From NCBI GenBank assembly GCA_009746045.1, contig RPFO01000276.1:3966771-3997046 (forward strand): a DNA stretch of 30,276 nt, given 5' to 3'. Under the pieces are notes generated by a model. The model was given only the letters and a program-made list of their open reading frames with translations. It did not search any database and was not told the DNA's origin. Shown piece by piece: positions 19,361 through 30,000 of this stretch (position 1 is its first letter; every line of letters starts with the position of its first letter). The position numbers and the translations under genes are program-made. Source of the DNA: Mesostigma viride. Lineage: Eukaryota; Streptophyta; Mesostigmatophyceae; Mesostigmatales; Mesostigmataceae.

Positions 19361-20270
19361 TGCAAGGCGGGGACTTGGTAGTCCGCGGCCGAGGAGGGGG
19401 GCGCTGGCGGCGGCGGGGGGCCGGCAACCCCGAGGCGGGCGGCCGTCTTGGGGTGAAGCGGCGGGGGGGGGGCGCGAGCCCCACCGGTCAAGGAAACATT
19501 GTGTGCCAGCCAGCGGTCAAGGCTGACCGGCGCCGTGCCGTCCCCCGTGCATGCTCCACCGGGGTGCGCTGCCGCCGGCCGCCGAGCCGGTCGAGGTGGT
19601 ACCACATGTACTTGCCCTGGTTGCGAGCCTGGCACGCCTTGGTGCCCATCCGCGATGCACTGGGCCGCCTCCGCGTCCTGAGCGTGCTCGTAGGCCTCCA
19701 TGAGGACGGACTTGAGGACTGGTTTCTGCAGCGGGTCCCGGTTACGCTTGAGGCGGTGCCGGGCGGCCAAGACCTTGGGGTCCTGGCGGTAGAGCGGGCC
19801 GGGGAGGCGGCGGGGCCGCATGGCCGGCAGGTGCCGGGCCGCCAGCAACGGGGCACGGGCCGCAAAGCCCGCAAAAATGGCGGCGTTGGGGGCACCCTTG
19901 TCCAGCTCGTCGGCGTCCGCCCGGGCGCCGAGGGCCGACAGGTACTCCCGTCGGCACCGGTTCCGCTCGTGCTCGGCGTCCGTCCAGTCCTCAGGATCTC
20001 CCCGGACTGGGCGTAGAGCAGACCAGTCAGGGCGGACCACTGGGGCGCGGCGCTCGGGGACGTGGAACCGGAGCCGAATGGTCGCGCGCACCAACCGGTG
20101 GTCCGAGCACACCGTGGGCGTGTCAAACACTCGGGTGTCCAGAACCGAGGTGCACCTGGGCTGCCGTACCACCACGTAGTCCAAACAGGCCTGACGGCGC
20201 CGTTAGGGCCACGAAAAGTGACCAAGTCCTGTGAGGGACGTTGGAAGTGACAGTCGGGGTAAAATTGGCT
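19361..20270 (-). pseudogene. LINE endonuclease C-terminal part and linker
   Basis: The minus-strand frame reads QFYPD at the insertion edge, then TFRGPNG, LDYVVVRQPRCTSVLD and VCSDHRLVRATIRLRF. SDHRLV with the preceding LDYVVV is the C-terminal signature of apurinic-type LINE endonucleases. An Arg/Pro-rich linker to the reverse transcriptase follows. The N-terminal catalytic half is absent, so the copy is truncated or separated by the 506-bp insertion. Confidence 0.78.
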
Positions 20271-20776
20271 CCAGAGTTCTCAATTCTCAAATTCTCAGAG
20301 GGCGGGGGCCGAGATTAATTAAGAGGTACCTTGAAATTAAATAAGAGGCATGACTCTATCGAGATATATCAAAGAGACAACCAGCGCAGGCCAGAAATCG
20401 GGAGAATCCGGACCATGGTAGGCATGACTCTATCGAGATATATGTTCGGACGTAAATTTCTATTGGCGTGAATTTGTAGTATTGTACGAAAACATGTCAA
20501 GGGTGACGGAAAGAAGGACTTATGTTCCAATTCAATTCAATGGGGGGGCCCACAATCAATCTACAATACCCATGCCAAATTTTATTACTTGAGGAGACGC
20601 CATTTCAACAAATACATGACAATTGATGCTCATTATGAATGCGTTTCCACATGAAATCATTACCATTTCATGCAATTTGGTCACTGGTGCGCTTTCCGCG
20701 TGCACTTTTCATTACTAGATTGCTTAAATTTATTAAAATTTATTAAAATTTATTAACATTTATTAAAATTTATTCA
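20271..20776 (+). mobile_element. Probable retroposon nested in the LINE endonuclease
   Basis: The 19-bp sequence AGTCGGGGTAAAATTGGCT occurs at 20252-20270 and again at 20777-20795, and the bases between are unlike the LINE. The right end is an AT tail of about five ATTTATTAAAA-type units (about 20725-20775). A tail next to a long duplication is what a retroposed element leaves. After removal, the endonuclease frame appears to continue (HFDKN, then SQFYPD). No gene is present inside. Confidence 0.6.
20346..20443 (+). repeat. Solo terminal-repeat piece between 24-bp direct repeats
   Basis: Positions 20346-20369 and 20420-20443 are identical 24-mers (AGGCATGACTCTATCG and on). The 50 bp between them match the first 50 bp of the foldback terminal repeat (8722-8771) with one difference. 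This is an insertion inside the nested retroposon, making a third nesting level. Confidence 0.8.
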
Positions 20777-20795
20777 AGTCGGGGTAAAATTGGCT

Positions 20796-21054
20796 GTTTT
20801 TGTCAAAGTGTCATGCACTCGGAGGGTAAGCAAGTGAGACAAGTTGTAGATTAAATTTACAATTGCACAACCCTCTCCACGACCCCGCTAGTTCTATTTA
20901 TAGAACGAATTATAATTATTGCCAAAATTGTGCACAAGCCTGTGCACAACCCAACCAGTAATTCCCACTTGAACTTTGAATATTCAAGTGAATGCTCTGG
21001 AGACAGATGTACAGATCGATCTTTACAAATGTACACGAGTTCAGATCAAGCTAT
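20796..21054. other. Spacer at the 3' side of the minus-strand unknown gene
   Basis: AT-rich and without coding signature. It may hold a short remnant of the LINE endonuclease near 20796-20815 and the 3' untranslated region of the gene ending at 21055. Confidence 0.45.
21023..21027 (-). terminator. Possible TGTAA polyadenylation signal
   Basis: TGTAA on the minus strand lies 28 nt downstream of the stop codon at 21055. TGTAA is the usual polyadenylation signal in chlorophyte algae. A 5-mer occurs by chance, so this is suggestive only. Confidence 0.3.
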
Positions 21055-21874
21055 CTAACTACCTACTAACAGGCGTTTCTTTACAGGTGCCCGTCCGCTG
21101 GGCTTCTTTACACCCCCCTCCCGCACATCTGCGCCAGCCTTCCCTTGAGGTTTTCGTTTGCCCTGCCCTGCGGCTTGGTCTCCCCCCTTCTCTTGGAGTC
21201 GTGGGGAAGATCTGGTCGCTGGGGAAGATCTGGTCGCCAGGTACCCCTTGTCCATCCACCACTCCAAATACGTTCCCTCAGGTGGCTTGAAACAGTTCCG
21301 CATCTCGTCTTGTTGTACCTTGAAAATTATGTTGGGCATCGTCCCCTGCTCCCCATTAATCCAGATTCCCTTTTCGTCACACCCTTCTGCCCAAAATTTA
21401 ACGTACCACACGCCCGTTTTATCCACCTTTCGAACGACTCCATGCACCAGGAACGTGTCGACGTGGAAATCAGGCATGTGTGCCAGCTTCATTGGGTCTG
21501 CATTGAGTTTAGCCACCGAATCAGCAGCCCACGTGGGCTTCCACAACGTATCAAGGCGCTGGGATTGGTTCTTCCGATACTGGCAAAATTCACCGCCGTG
21601 CTTGCACAATACCGAAACCGGACATCCAACAGGCGAGCGGGGCACGACCCGTTTCCCCCCCCCCCACCTTCCAGATTCTCCATCCACGTCTGCCAACTTG
21701 GTGGTGGCACTTTCTTGTCTAGTGGCTTGGGCTGGGTTGCGGTAACTGTGACACGTCTTTGTGGCGCTTCCTCCTCAGGTTCCGATTCTTCCGATTCTTC
21801 CGAATCTTCCTCAAACCCTTTGGGTGGGCCGCCATGCGCGTCATCCTTTGGCGGCTCCTCTTCAGACTCGTCAC
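21055..21874 (-). CDS. Last exon of a large unknown nuclear-type protein
   Basis: The exon starts after the acceptor CACACAG at 21881-21875 and takes one base from the previous exon, giving SKG then DESEEEPPKDD. A strongly acidic Ser/Glu stretch (EEDSEESEESEPEEE) leads to PSWQTWMENLEGGGG. There the frame changes at a run of 11 C (plus strand, 21655-21665) and continues as a compact domain of about 130 residues. That domain includes FHVDTFLVHGVVRKVDKTG, WYVKFWAEGCDEKGIWING and YLEWWMDKGYL. The C-terminus is basic (GKRKPQGKAG, VKKRLLVGS), a possible nuclear signal. The stop is at 21055. I do not recognise the family; the beta-rich pattern could be a Tudor/SH3-like fold, which is a guess. Confidence 0.68.
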
Positions 21875-21993
21875 CTGTGTGTGGGACAAGCAATGACGAG
21901 CGGCGCAATTAGTTATCATTACAATCGCAAATCAAACTTGGGAATATGCAAACATCATAATTTAACCGACCATATTCACTCAGATTAACTTAC

Positions 21994-24402
21994 CCTTTGA
22001 CAGATGACTAGCCGTTGCTCTTGATCGAACGTGCCCGCCAGGCGAAAGGAGCTTTTTGCAGTAGTCGACGGCACGCCCCAACATCCCCCCCCCGACGCCC
22101 CCGAATTCCCCCTCGAGCCTCCCTCCCCTCCCCCCCCTCCTTCCCCCCTTCCCCCGATGCGCCGGTCGACCCGCCCCCCTCTCCGCCCTTCGACCCGCCC
22201 CCCTCTCCGCCCTTTGACCCGCCCCCCTCTCCACCCTTCTCTCCCCCCCCTCTCCGCCCTTGGACCCGCCCCCCTCTCCGCCCTTTGACCCGCCCCCCTC
22301 TCCACCCTTTGACCCGCCCCCCTCTCCGCCCTTCGACCCGCCCCCCTCTCCGCCCTTCGACCCCCTCCCCTCTCCGCCCTTCTCTCCGCCCCCCTCTCCA
22401 TCCTTCGACCCCCTCCCCTCTCCGCCCTTCGACCCGCCCCCCTCTCCGTCCTTCGACCCCCCCCCTCTCCGCCCTTCGACCCCCCCCCTCTCCGCCCTTC
22501 GACCCGCCCCCCTCTCCGTCCTTCGACCCCCCCCCTCTCCGCCCTTCGACCCGCCCCCCTCTCCGCCCTTCGAACCCCCCCCTCTCCGTCCTTCGACCCG
22601 CCCCCCTTATCACCACCCTCATTCCCGTCCCCCTCATCATCGCCGGCACCATCATCACCAACCTCCTCCCCATCATCACCCCCATGTGACCCGACATCCT
22701 CATCATCCCCCATTGAGACGTCTTCGGCCGCGGGGGTCTCCGAGGCGGCGCGCTTCCGGCGTTTCTTTTTGGTGCCAGCGCCTGCCGTCTCCAGCTGACG
22801 CTTCTGGGCTGCACCCGCAATTTCCTTGCCCGAACGGCCGTTGGGATTGGAAATATCCTCCCCCTGTGGCCGCTTCCCAAGTACCTTCAGAAGGACCTTA
22901 AACCCATCCACCTGCTCCTTTGACCCAATGAAGATCACGGGTGGGTTGAAGAATCCCGTGAAATCGCTTAGGTACGACGACCAGTCGTCCTTCACACCAT
23001 TGAAATCTCCACAATCCTTCGCCGCCTTCCAGTCCCTTTTCTCCACCCACGAACCCGTTCGACCCTTCAACAATTCCTCATCATTCCACAGCTTGGCGTG
23101 ATGTTCCAAATTCACTATCATACCCCATTCTTGATATCGGCTGGTTCAACCCCTTCCTCTTCGCAACAAATTCGAACCCCTCCATTGCATTAAGTACCAC
23201 TTGAGCCAACCGTGTCGGCCCATCGCTTTTCTCCCACGCGAAAGTCTTCATCATGAACTCACAGGTCTCGTCCCCGTCAGACGTGTAAACTCTCTTAGAA
23301 ATCCACGGGCCCTGCTGCTCGATTTCGGATGCCAGCTCCTCCGACCCAAACTTCCGCGGGGGTTCCCGCTTCTCCCCCACCTTTTTTTGGCGACCCGACT
23401 GGACGTCCTCTGCCTCGGCATGTTCGGCTTGGCCTTCCTCCGGCACAGCCCCCGTCACCACCACAGCCCCCGCCACAGGCTGTACGGGTTGGGGCACCAC
23501 AGCCTGTTCGGTTGGGGGTTCGGGCGCAATCAGGACCCACCATTTCGTTTCCTCCTTGTGGGTCGTCCAAAAATCCGTCCTCTCCAGCAGTGCAAGTGGG
23601 AAGGTGGAATCGTCCCTCCCCGTTGGCCTGATAACCGCCCTTAGTCTCTTGGCAGCTACAGCGACCGTATCGGCCACCCTCTGAAGGGCGCTGTCGGCTT
23701 CCGAAGGCTGCATCGGCAACCAGCCGAGGTCGCGTGGTTCGGGGTATTTCCCCAAATCGCGGTTGTAGATCATGAAAAGCTGGACCATCACCTCGCAGAA
23801 GATCTTGGCCATGTATGTCAGGTCATACAAGCACTGAGGAGGAACGTGTTTGGCCTTCACGGTTGCCATGATAGACGGCCAGAATCGAAAGCGGGCTAGA
23901 CTCCTCCACCCTTCCTGTTTGATCCCCCCCCCTTCCTCATCACCCTTCCCTCCCCGTCCAGCTTGTCCGCTGCCACGATGTCCAGAAACTCTGCAAGCTC
24001 CTTGGCCAGCTTGTCCTCAATCGGCATTCCACATCTACTGTCGTCGTTCGGAGCGACCGTTTCATCCTTCACAGCCGAGATGAAGTCGTAGACTTGGGTT
24101 TTCTCCGATTCGGACAAACCACCCTCGTTCAATCGCCCTCCAACCCGCTCCTCACCACCCTCCTCCCCCTCCCCGTCCTTCCTTGCCTTCTCAGTGCTGC
24201 TTGAAACCCCATGAATCAAATTCCATATTTCTTTCTGGTCCTGAAGGGGCACCTCCGGCTTATCCCAGGATTCCTCCATGTGCGTCTTGAAATAGTTGTG
24301 CACTTCCAGCAGCGCCGTCCCCCTCGACTTTTTGGAAACGGCCTCGTCTTCTGCATTCAGCCCCCCTCCGATCAGGGCAACCCTCCGATGCGCCTCTCTC
24401 CC
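21994..24402 (-). CDS. Middle exon of the unknown nuclear-type protein
   Basis: The acceptor GCATGCAG at 24403 precedes GREAHRRVALIGGG, and the donor AAAGG/GTAAGT lies at 21994/21993. In order: a charged region with NYFKTHMEESWDKPE; FLDIVAADKLDGEG; WRSLARFRFWPSIMATVKAK; QCLYDLTYMAKIFCEVMVQL; a Pro/Val-rich linker; and MIVNLEHHAKLWNDEELLKG. It ends with a nuclear-signal-like TKKKRRKRAASE, an acidic Asp/Gly/Glu stretch and a Gly/Arg-rich tail coded by a 24-bp minisatellite. One reading frame does not run throughout: it shifts at G9 (about 23929-23937), at GGGG (about 23124) and within the minisatellite. At the first two points the protein reads well on both sides, so I read them as 1-nt indels or assembly errors in one exon. 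Very short introns or a decaying gene are alternatives. Confidence 0.62.
22165..22605 (-). repeat. Coding 24-bp minisatellite
   Basis: About 18 units of roughly 24 bp (plus strand: CCGCCCCCCTCTCCGCCCTT then CGAC). Lengths vary by one or two bases at the C runs. On the minus strand it encodes Gly/Arg/Glu-rich sequence in every frame. Splice phase at 21994 supports the frame ending in GRAVDYCKK and SHLSKG. On the plus strand one frame reads PPSPPFDP repeats, which resembles hydroxyproline-rich algal wall proteins but has no other support. Confidence 0.88.
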
Positions 24403-24489
24403 CTGCATGCATGAAATGTGAATCACAGTGTTTGAGACAAAAAACGGTCATACAACACACGACCTGACATTTTGTCCTTACACTTTGGA

Positions 24490-25020
24490 AGATCGGCCGT
24501 TCCCGAACAAAAATCACACCCTAATTTCCAGGTTCCAACGGCCGTTGGCGCAAGAAAAATCACACCCTAATTTCCAGGTTCCAACGGCCGTTGGCGCAAG
24601 AAAAATCACACCCTAATTTCCAGGTTCCAACGGCCGTTGGCGCAAGAAAAATCACACACTAATTTCCAGGTTCCAATGGCCGTTGGCGCAAGAAAAATCA
24701 CACCCTACTTACCAGGTTCCAACGGCCGTTGGCGCAAGAAAAATCACACCCTAATTTCCAGGCTCCAACGGCCGTTGGCGCAAGAAAAATGTCGACCGAA
24801 TTTCCAGGTTCCAACGGCCGTTGGCGCAAGAAAAATATCAACCAAATTTCCAGGTTCCAACGGCCGTTGGCGCAAGAAAAATCACACCCTAATTTCCAGG
24901 TTCCAACGGCCGTTGGCGCAAGAAAAATCACACACTAATTTCCAGGTTCCAACGGCCGTTTGCGAAAGAAAAATCACACCCTAATTTCCAGTTTCCAACG
25001 GCCGTTGGCGAACAAAAATA
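24490..25020. repeat. 46-bp palindromic minisatellite, left array (intronic)
   Basis: There are about eleven good units and one diverged one, period 45-46 bp. Each has the perfect 14-bp palindrome CCAACGGCCGTTGG, followed by CGCAAGAAAAATCACACCC and TAATTTCCAGGTT. The array fills most of the intron between 24403 and 25066 of the unknown gene. The spacing gives one palindrome about every 4.4 helical turns. Confidence 0.95.
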
Positions 25021-25066
25021 ACATATAGTGCCTAAAACGTTCCCACACCCGATCCGTTATATTTAC

Positions 25067-26221
25067 CTTTTGCGTCCGCATGTCCTTCATGGGCGGGATC
25101 AGTGCTTCCCCCTCCACCTCCCAGCCCTTGAGCACGTCCAGATTGGTGTACTTGAACTTGTCCGCGTCCCTCACCAACCCCCTCCACAAATCAAACGCCT
25201 CGTCGGTTGTCTCCACGAACTTGCCCTTTTGTGTACCCGCAATCTCGCCAGCTATCGCGGTACTCACTTGCTCGTCAGAGCCCTCGAAAATCACGGACTT
25301 CAACATCTGCGTGTAGTGGTTGCCGTCCAGCACGGCAAACTGCACAAACACGCAAGGCGTCTGGTCTGGAAATTTACCCTTAAGGCCGGCATGGTCCGAG
25401 ATGTTCAAGCTCCCCAGCGCGGATTTCGTCAGGTCAACTACTGCCTGACGCTCAGATTCATTTGACCACTCGGACGGATCCAACTCCATGGTGATCAACT
25501 CGTCTGAGCAAGCGGCCGCCATGTCCTTCAGGGAGTCCGTCCGGAGAATGGACATGGCTTCCTCGGCCGTTGGCGAACGATAGTATCCGAACCTCTGCAC
25601 GGCACGGTCACTGTCGTCCCCCGTCAGTATTTTAATGTGGTAAGGAACCATTTCACTCCTCTGCACCCATAAATTGTAGAGACCTGGATCACGGTCTGCC
25701 AGCACCTGCCACGCAAACCGGAAGATCGGCACGGCACATTTTGCTTTTGTCAGACTTGTGCCGGCCCCCACGAACCACGGCGCGAGCCCCCTACAATTCC
25801 GCACCGTCACCGTCCGATGCCGCATGAGTTCCGGGAGTTGGCACAAGTTCTCCGTGGGGGCCCGTACTTGAGTCGCAATCGCGGACCCCCCCACGATGTC
25901 GACATCGTCTGGAACTAGGCGTATCTTCTGCCGCAGATGAAACGCCGCCTGTATGGTGTCAGTTAGATTCTTGTCGTGCACTTGAGAGGACGGCGCTGGC
26001 TCCCAGGAGTCCAAAATGCTGGGCTTCGCATTTCCAGCACGTGTCGTCAGCAGCCCCTTCCTCTCAAAGGTCTTCACAATAACCGACCATAAGTCGGTGC
26101 CCGGTGCTCGTTGGCGCCAGTCCTCAAAAAATGTTGTGAGATGCCTTTCCGAACAGTTATGTTCAATCTTGTAAGCCCACTTCCTCCGCTCTTCGTCCGT
26201 TCTCTGCCTTGACGGACGCCC
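25067..26221 (-). CDS. Upstream exon (385 codons) of the unknown nuclear-type protein
   Basis: The acceptor at 26223-26222 lies after a T-rich tract (TATGTTTTTTGCATGTGATCAG). The donor is CAAAAG/GTAAAT at 25067/25066. The exon is exactly 385 codons, phase 0 at both ends, with no stop, so it looks under coding constraint. It begins GRPSRQRTDEERRKWAYKIE. Later it carries LWSVIVKTFERKGLLTTRAG, VDIVGGSAIATQVRAPTENL, WFVGAGTSLTKAKC, IFRFAWQVLADRDPGLYNLW, FVQFAVLDGNHYTQMLK and DAFDLWRGLV-like segments. The VLDGNH stretch recalls the DGNH/DGxHR of ParB/sulfiredoxin-like domains, a weak resemblance only. I do not recognise the family. Upstream exons must lie beyond the minisatellites, probably outside the window. 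Confidence 0.75.
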
Positions 26222-26267
26222 CTGATCACATGCAAAAAACATACAGATAGCCGGAAGGTCAGTACTA

Positions 26268-27030
26268 TGTTCCAACGGCCGTTGGCGACAGAAAAATAAC
26301 ACCCTAATTTCCAGGTTCCAACGGCCGTGGGCGCATGAAAATCACACCCTAATTTACAGGTTCCAACGGCCGTTGGCGCATGAAAATCACACCCTAATTT
26401 CCAGGTTCCAACGGCCGTTGGCGACAGAAAAATAACACCCTAATTTCCAGGTTCCAACGGCCGTTGGCGCATGAAAATCACACCCTAATTTTAAGGTTCC
26501 GACGGCCGTTGGCGCATGAAAATCACACCCTAATTTACAGGTTCCAACGGCCGTTGGCGCATGAAAATCACACCCTAATTTACAGGTTCCAACGGCCGTT
26601 GGCGCGAGAAAAATGACACCCTATTTTCCAGGTTCCAACGGCCGTTGGCGCGAGAAAAATCACACCCTATTTTCCAGGTTCCAACGGCCGTTGGCGCATG
26701 AAAATCACACCCTAATTTCCAGTTTCCAACGGCCGTTGGCGCGAGAAAAATGACACCTTCATTTCCAGGTTCCAACGGCCGTTGGCGACAGAAAAATAAC
26801 ACCCTAATTTCCAGGTTCCAACGGCCGTTGGCGCATGAAAATCACACCCTAATTTTAAGGTTCCGACGGCCGTTGGCGCATGAAAATCACACCCTAATTT
26901 ACGGGTTCCAACGGCCGTTGGCGCATGAAAATCACACCCTAATTTCAAGGTTCCGACGGCCGTTGGGCAAAAAAAAAATAACACCCTAATTTCCAAATTG
27001 CAACGGCCGTTGGCGCAAGAAAATCAAGCA
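26268..27030. repeat. 45/46-bp palindromic minisatellite, right array
   Basis: About seventeen units share the CGGCCGTTGG core. Variants after the core are GCGACAGAAAAATAACACC, GCGCATGAAAATCACACC and GCGCGAGAAAAATGACACC. The order of variants is partly repeated: a block of about 130 bp near 26405-26535 recurs near 26769-26900, an offset of about 364 bp (eight units). This shows higher-order duplication. The array borders the exon acceptor at 26222 on one side and (GGACAA)n on the other. Confidence 0.95.
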
Positions 27031-27036
27031 AGAAAA

Positions 27037-30000
27037 GGACAAGGACAAGGACAAGGACAAGGACAAGGACAAGGACAAGGACAAGGACAAGGACAAGGAC
27101 AAGGACAAGGACGAGGACAAGGACAAGGACAAGGACAAGGACAAGGACAAGGACAAGGACAAGGACAAGGACAAGGACAAGGACAAGGACAAGGACAAGG
27201 ACAAGGACAAGGACAAGGACAAGGACAAGGACAAGGACAAGGACAAGGACAAGGACAAGGACAAGGACAAGGACAAGGACAAGGACAAGGACAAGGACAA
27301 GGACAAGGACAAGGACAAGGACAAGGACAAGGACAAGGACAAGGACAAGGACAAGGACAAGGACAAGGACAAGGACAAGGACAAGGACAAGGACAAGGAC
27401 AAGGACAAGGACAAGGACAAGGACAAGGACAAGGACAAGGACAAGGACAAGGACAAGGACAAGGACAAGGACAAGGACAAGGACAAGGACAAGGACAAGG
27501 ACAAGGACAAGGACAAGGACAAGGACAAGGACAAGGACAAGGACAAGGACAAGGACAAGGACAAGGACAAGGACAAGGACAAGGACAAGGACAAGGACAA
27601 GGACAAGGACAAGGACAAGGACAAGGACAAGGACAAGGACAAGGACAAGGACAAGGACAAGGACAAGGACAAGGACAAGGACAAGGACAAGGACAAGGAC
27701 AAGGACAAGGACAAGGACAAGGACAAGGACAAGGACAAGGACAAGGACAAGGACAAGGACAAGGACAAGGACAAGGACAAGGACAAGGACAAGGACAAGG
27801 ACAAGGACAAGGACAAGGACAAGGACAAGGACAAGGACAAGGACAAGGACAAGGACAAGGACAAGGACAAGGACAAGGACAAGGACAAGGACAAGGACAA
27901 GGACAAGGACAAGGACAAGGACAAGGACAAGGACAAGGACAAGGACAAGGACAAGGACAAGGACAAGGACAAGGACAAGGACAAGGACAAGGACAAGGAC
28001 AAGGACAAGGACAAGGACAAGGACAAGGACAAGGACAAGGACAAGGACAAGGACAAGGACAAGGACAAGGACAAGGACAAGGACAAGGACAAGGACAAGG
28101 ACAAGGACAAGGACAAGGACAAGGACAAGGACAAGGACAAGGACAAGGACAAGGACAAGGACAAGGACAAGGACAAGGACAAGGACAAGGACAAGGACAA
28201 GGACAAGGACAAGGACAAGGACAAGGACAAGGACAAGGACAAGGACAAGGACAAGGACAAGGACAAGGACAAGGACAAGGACAAGGACAAGGACAAGGAC
28301 AAGGACAAGGACAAGGACAAGGACAAGGACAAGGACAAGGACAAGGACAAGGACAAGGACAAGGACAAGGACAAGGACAAGGACAAGGACAAGGACAAGG
28401 ACAAGGACAAGGACAAGGACAAGGACAAGGACAAGGACAAGGACAAGGACAAGGACAAGGACAAGGACAAGGTGGACAAGGACAAGGACAAGGACAAGGA
28501 CAAGGACAAGGACAAGGACAAGGACAAGGACAAGGACAAGGACAAGGACAAGGACAAGGACAAGGACAAGGACAAGGACAAGGACAAGGACAAGGACAAG
28601 GACAAGGACAAGGACAAGGACAAGGACAAGGACAAGGACAAGGACAAGGACAAGGACAAGGACAAGGACAAGGACAAGGACAAGGACAAGGACAAGGACA
28701 AGGACAAGGACAAGGACAAGGACAAGGACAAGGACAAGGACAAGGACAAGGACAAGGACAAGGACAAGGACAAGGACAAGGACAAGGACAAGGACAAGGA
28801 CAAGGACAAGGACAAGGACAAGGACAAGGACAAGGACAAGGACAAGGACAAGGACAAGGACAAGGACAAGGACAAGGACAAGGACAAGGACAAGGACAAG
28901 GACAAGGACAAGGACAAGGACAAGGACAAGGACAAGGACAAGGACAAGGACAAGGACAAGGACAAGGACAAGGACAAGGACAAGGACAAGGACAAGGACA
29001 AGGACAAGGACAAGGACAAGGACAAGGACAAGGACAAGGACAAGGACAAGGACAAGGACAAGGACAAGGACAAGGACAAGGACAAGGACAAGGACAAGGA
29101 CAAGGACAAGGACAAGGACAAGGACAAGGACAAGGACAAGGACAAGGACAAGGACAAGGACAAGGACAAGGACAAGGACAAGGACAAGGACAAGGACAAG
29201 GACAAGGACAAGGACAAGGACAAGGACAAGGACAAGGACAAGGACAAGGACAAGGACAAGGACAAGGACAAGGACAAGGACAAGGACAAGGACAAGGACA
29301 AGGACAAGGACAAGGACAAGGACAAGGACAAGGACAAGGACAAGGACAAGGACAAGGACAAGGACAAGGACAAGGACAAGGACAAGGACAAGGACAAGGA
29401 CAAGGACAAGGACAAGGACAAGGACAAGGACAAGGACAAGGACAAGGACAAGGACAAGGACAAGGACAAGGACAAGGACAAGGACAAGGACAAGGACAAG
29501 GACAAGGACAAGGACAAGGACAAGGACAAGGACAAGGACAAGGACAAGGACAAGGACAAGGACAAGGACAAGGACAAGGACAAGGACAAGGACAAGGACA
29601 AGGACAAGGACAACAAGGACAAGGACAAGGACAAGGACAAGGACAAGGACAAGGACAAGGACAAGGACAAGGACAAGGACAAGGACAAGGACAAGGCAAG
29701 GACAAGGACAAGGACAAGGACAAGGACAAGGACAAGGACAAGGACAAGGACAAGGACAAGGACAAGGACAAGGACAAGGACAAGGACAAGGACAAGGACA
29801 AGGACAAGGACAAACAAGGACAAGGACAAGGACAAGGACAAGGACAAGTGCTGGCACAAGGACAAGGACAAGCAAAGGACAAGGACAAGGACAAGGACAA
29901 GGACAAGCTGGCACAAGGACAAGGACAAGGACAAGGACAAGGACAAGGACAAGGACAAGGACAAGAAAGGACAAGGACAAGGACAAGGACAAGGACAAGG

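Larger units (their letters stand above)
17503..20270 (-). mobile_element. Decayed LINE with endonuclease and reverse transcriptase
   Basis: Minus-strand order: end of an endonuclease domain (20270-about 19900), a Pro/Arg-rich linker, reverse transcriptase (about 19360-18390), thumb and following region (to about 17640), a short 3' untranslated region, and a 3' tail of AATTT units (17527-17503). The endonuclease is interrupted at 20270 by an insertion and may resume at 20777. Several frame changes are present. Its tail differs from the TTAA-rich tail of copies A-D, so it may not be the partner that mobilised them. I found no target-site duplication. Confidence 0.8.

Noticed and set aside
22015-22901. 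Plus-strand PPSPP-type cell-wall protein
   Set aside because: No signal peptide, splice sites or flanking domain; the minus-strand exon with consensus splice sites fits better.
23840-23943. A 48-bp intron between 23943 and 23896
   Set aside because: GTGATG and TAG ends exist but the phases do not match; a 1-nt change in the G9 run gives a continuous frame (WRSLARFRFWPSIM), which reads better.
24490-25020. Telomeric repeats (CCCTAA)
   Set aside because: CCCTAA occurs once per 46-bp unit and is not itself tandem.
24490-27030. CRISPR-like array of palindromic repeats
   Set aside because: The whole 45/46-bp unit repeats, with no unique spacers and no cas genes, and it lies in introns of a eukaryotic gene.
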